From contig NZ_KB850224.1 of NCBI RefSeq assembly GCF_000369805.1, positions 2,474,262 to 2,538,261 on the forward strand: 64,000 bases of DNA. Direction: 5' to 3'. Each line of letters starts with the position of its first letter. Position 1 is the stretch's first letter. The notes under the pieces were generated by a model that ran no database searches, was not told where the DNA came from, and saw only the letters and a list, made by a program, of their open reading frames with translations. The DNA comes from Acinetobacter sp. NIPH 2100. Its GTDB lineage: Bacteria > Pseudomonadota > Gammaproteobacteria > Pseudomonadales > Moraxellaceae. Below are positions 62,657 through 64,000 of this stretch, one piece after another. The translations under genes were made by a program, and so were the position numbers.

Positions 62657-64000
62657 TTATTTTGGCCCTGTATTACTCGCGAACAGATTCTCATCAAATT
62701 TGAATCTAAAACGAACATAAGCACCTTGAATTGTGGTGTCACTATCTACCAGATCATCATCCTTATAACCTGAGAAATTATAGCCACCAGACAACCATAA
62801 GTTTGCTGCAACGAGATATCCAAGCTCAGCACCAACCAGAACTCTACGCCCTGAACTCATATCAGACCATAATACGCCAGTATGTACACCAGCATCCCAT
62901 CTTTCACTGATGTCATACATTGCTCTTGCACTGAACATATGTGTCATCCCAGTAGACTCTAAACCAGAGAATGTCGTTTCCACATTTTTCACAGCATATT
63001 GACCAGACAGCGTAAGATCACGTGTTGGATGGTAATTTAAATGATTAGAGAAAATATAAACATGTTTAAGATAAGGATTACTTAAATCTGTTTTATTATC
63101 GTCATAACGATATTCGACTTTGGCCAAAGCATCAAAACGATTGTGCTCCGTATCTCGATAAGCTAATCCTAACTGGAAGCGATCTATTAAACGGTCACCG
63201 CTACTGTCATTCTTGCTATCTGTAAGGCTCACTACATTTTTTGCTAATAATGTCACATCATCTGAATATTTATAAGCAGCGCCTAAATTATTCAAAATCG
63301 TATCCGACTGATCTGACCAACGTGCTTCAATACGCGCAACTGCTTTCCAGTTTGGATTCTTTAAATATTCAACCCCTAAAGATGCCGCTGTGCTATCAGA
63401 ACTTAAATTATTCGTACTTGATAACGATTTGGTTTGTTCAAAACTCGTATTTGCATAGAAACCTTTTTCAAGTTCCCAACGATTACGTAAACCGATTGCT
63501 GCCTCAGCCTCTCGCGCACTAATACCATCGCGAATACGATATTCACTAAAGGCGGTACCGTTATTGTTATACTTACTATCCAGACCAAATACGGTTACAT
63601 TGCGGCGCTGATTACTATTCAGATCATAAAGACCACTAAGACTAGAAACTAATTCATGGCGGCCATAAGCACGAAGTTTTGAATTAATTTGATAATTTGC
63701 CCCCAATGCAAAAACACGGCGATCGGCTTCAGAAATGTCTTGTTCATATTCAGCGAAAACATTCGAACCTTGCCAAGGAAGTTGACTGGTTAACTTAGAT
63801 CGAACGGTCACACCATGGTATGGCGCAGTTTGTGTGGTATTCAGCGTTGCTGGGTTTGATGATTCATCATAATATTTTAGACCGAGCTCTACAGCTAAAA
63901 TGCGATTTATTGCACGCTCAATACTGGCTGAAACACCTTGATTTACACCACTCAACTGATCTTCGGTACGAATCGCTTCTAGCTTCGCCAAACCAACTTT
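62657..64000 (-). CDS. C-terminal outer-membrane beta-barrel region of a large surface protein (partial)
   Basis: The frame runs off the right edge without a start, giving at least 447 residues. It is made of repeated amphipathic beta strands with alternating aromatic and charged residues (ELGLKYYDES, VFAEYEQDIS, ANYQINSKLRAYGRHEL, KVEYRYDDNK, AYVRFRFKFDE), typical of an outer-membrane barrel of roughly twenty or more strands. The protein is probably the C-terminal barrel of a long extracellular or repeat protein whose N-terminal part lies outside the window. The family cannot be named from this part alone. Confidence 0.75.
   Translation of the reverse strand, partial: KVGLAKLEAIRTEDQLSGVNQGVSASIERAINRILAVELGLKYYDESSNPATLNTTQTAPYHGVTVRSKLTSQLPWQGSNVFAEYEQDISEADRRVFALGANYQINSKLRAYGRHELVSSLSGLYDLNSNQRRNVTVFGLDSKYNNNGTAFSEYRIRDGISAREAEAAIGLRNRWELEKGFYANTSFEQTKSLSSTNNLSSDSTAASLGVEYLKNPNWKAVARIEARWSDQSDTILNNLGAAYKYSDDVTLLAKNVVSLTDSKNDSSGDRLIDRFQLGLAYRDTEHNRFDALAKVEYRYDDNKTDLSNPYLKHVYIFSNHLNYHPTRDLTLSGQYAVKNVETTFSGLESTGMTHMFSARAMYDISERWDAGVHTGVLWSDMSSGRRVLVGAELGYLVAANLWLSGGYNFSGYKDDDLVDSDTTIQGAYVRFRFKFDENLFASNTGPK

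Overview
The window looks like a chromosomal segment from an Acinetobacter species (Gammaproteobacteria, Moraxellaceae). The reasons are the low overall GC, a DcaP-type coiled-coil porin paired with an aromatic-acid MFS carrier, gab and leucine-catabolism clusters of Acinetobacter type, and a dense packing of LysR, IclR, AraC, HxlR and TetR genes beside catabolic operons. No rRNA, tRNA, insertion sequence, phage gene or CRISPR array was seen. Almost everything is catabolism, transport and local regulation.

Layout. 1-6144 (minus) is one long operon for an aromatic compound of unknown identity: Rieske ferredoxin, a 99-aa recombinase-HTH-like protein, Rieske oxygenase alpha subunit, SDR dehydrogenase, extradiol-type VOC dioxygenase, ferredoxin reductase, MFS importer and one more gene cut by the window edge. 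A divergent IclR regulator (6413-7225) faces it across an AT-rich gap with two near-identical palindromes. 7276-9822 is a patchy, AT-rich stretch with an SDR, an SRPBCC protein and two orphan small proteins. 9930-17303 is GABA use: gabD-gabT with a divergent MocR/GabR regulator, an Lrp/DMT-exporter pair and gabP. 17402-21435 is a beta-alanine-type module: omega-aminotransferase and CoA-acylating semialdehyde dehydrogenase under a divergent LysR. 21494-24232 pairs an AAHS carrier with a DcaP-like porin.

24495-35426 is leucine/isovalerate catabolism. Rightward genes are ivd (liuA), the two methylcrotonyl-CoA carboxylase subunits around a methylglutaconyl-CoA hydratase, and HMG-CoA lyase. Leftward genes are a TetR regulator, an acyl-CoA ligase, biotin synthase and a methyltransferase. 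Biotin synthase beside a biotin-dependent carboxylase makes metabolic sense. 35658-40266 is a LysR gene and a fused indolepyruvate ferredoxin oxidoreductase.

40330-49975 is mixed: a YcaQ-like DNA glycosylase, AraC plus an Fsr-like MFS pump, a TetA-like pump, copC-copD, an HxlR/MFS divergent pair with a clear palindrome, a TorF-type outer-membrane protein and a VOC protein. 50133-54008 is a polar amino-acid ABC importer with two tandem paralogous binding proteins. Facing it across a 485-bp gap is a translationally coupled pair, a PF10014-type Fe(II)/2-oxoglutarate dioxygenase and a LysO-family exporter (54494-56226), followed by an amino-acid permease. This block could be an amino-acid uptake, hydroxylation and export system, and is one of the two most interesting parts of the window; the other is the Rieske operon.

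57885-59337 is xseA-xseB; 59421-61582 is a CidA/LrgA-LrgB pair with a divergent LysR; 61698-62549 is a YghU-type glutathione transferase; and 62657-64000 is the C-terminal beta-barrel of a large surface protein that runs off the right edge.
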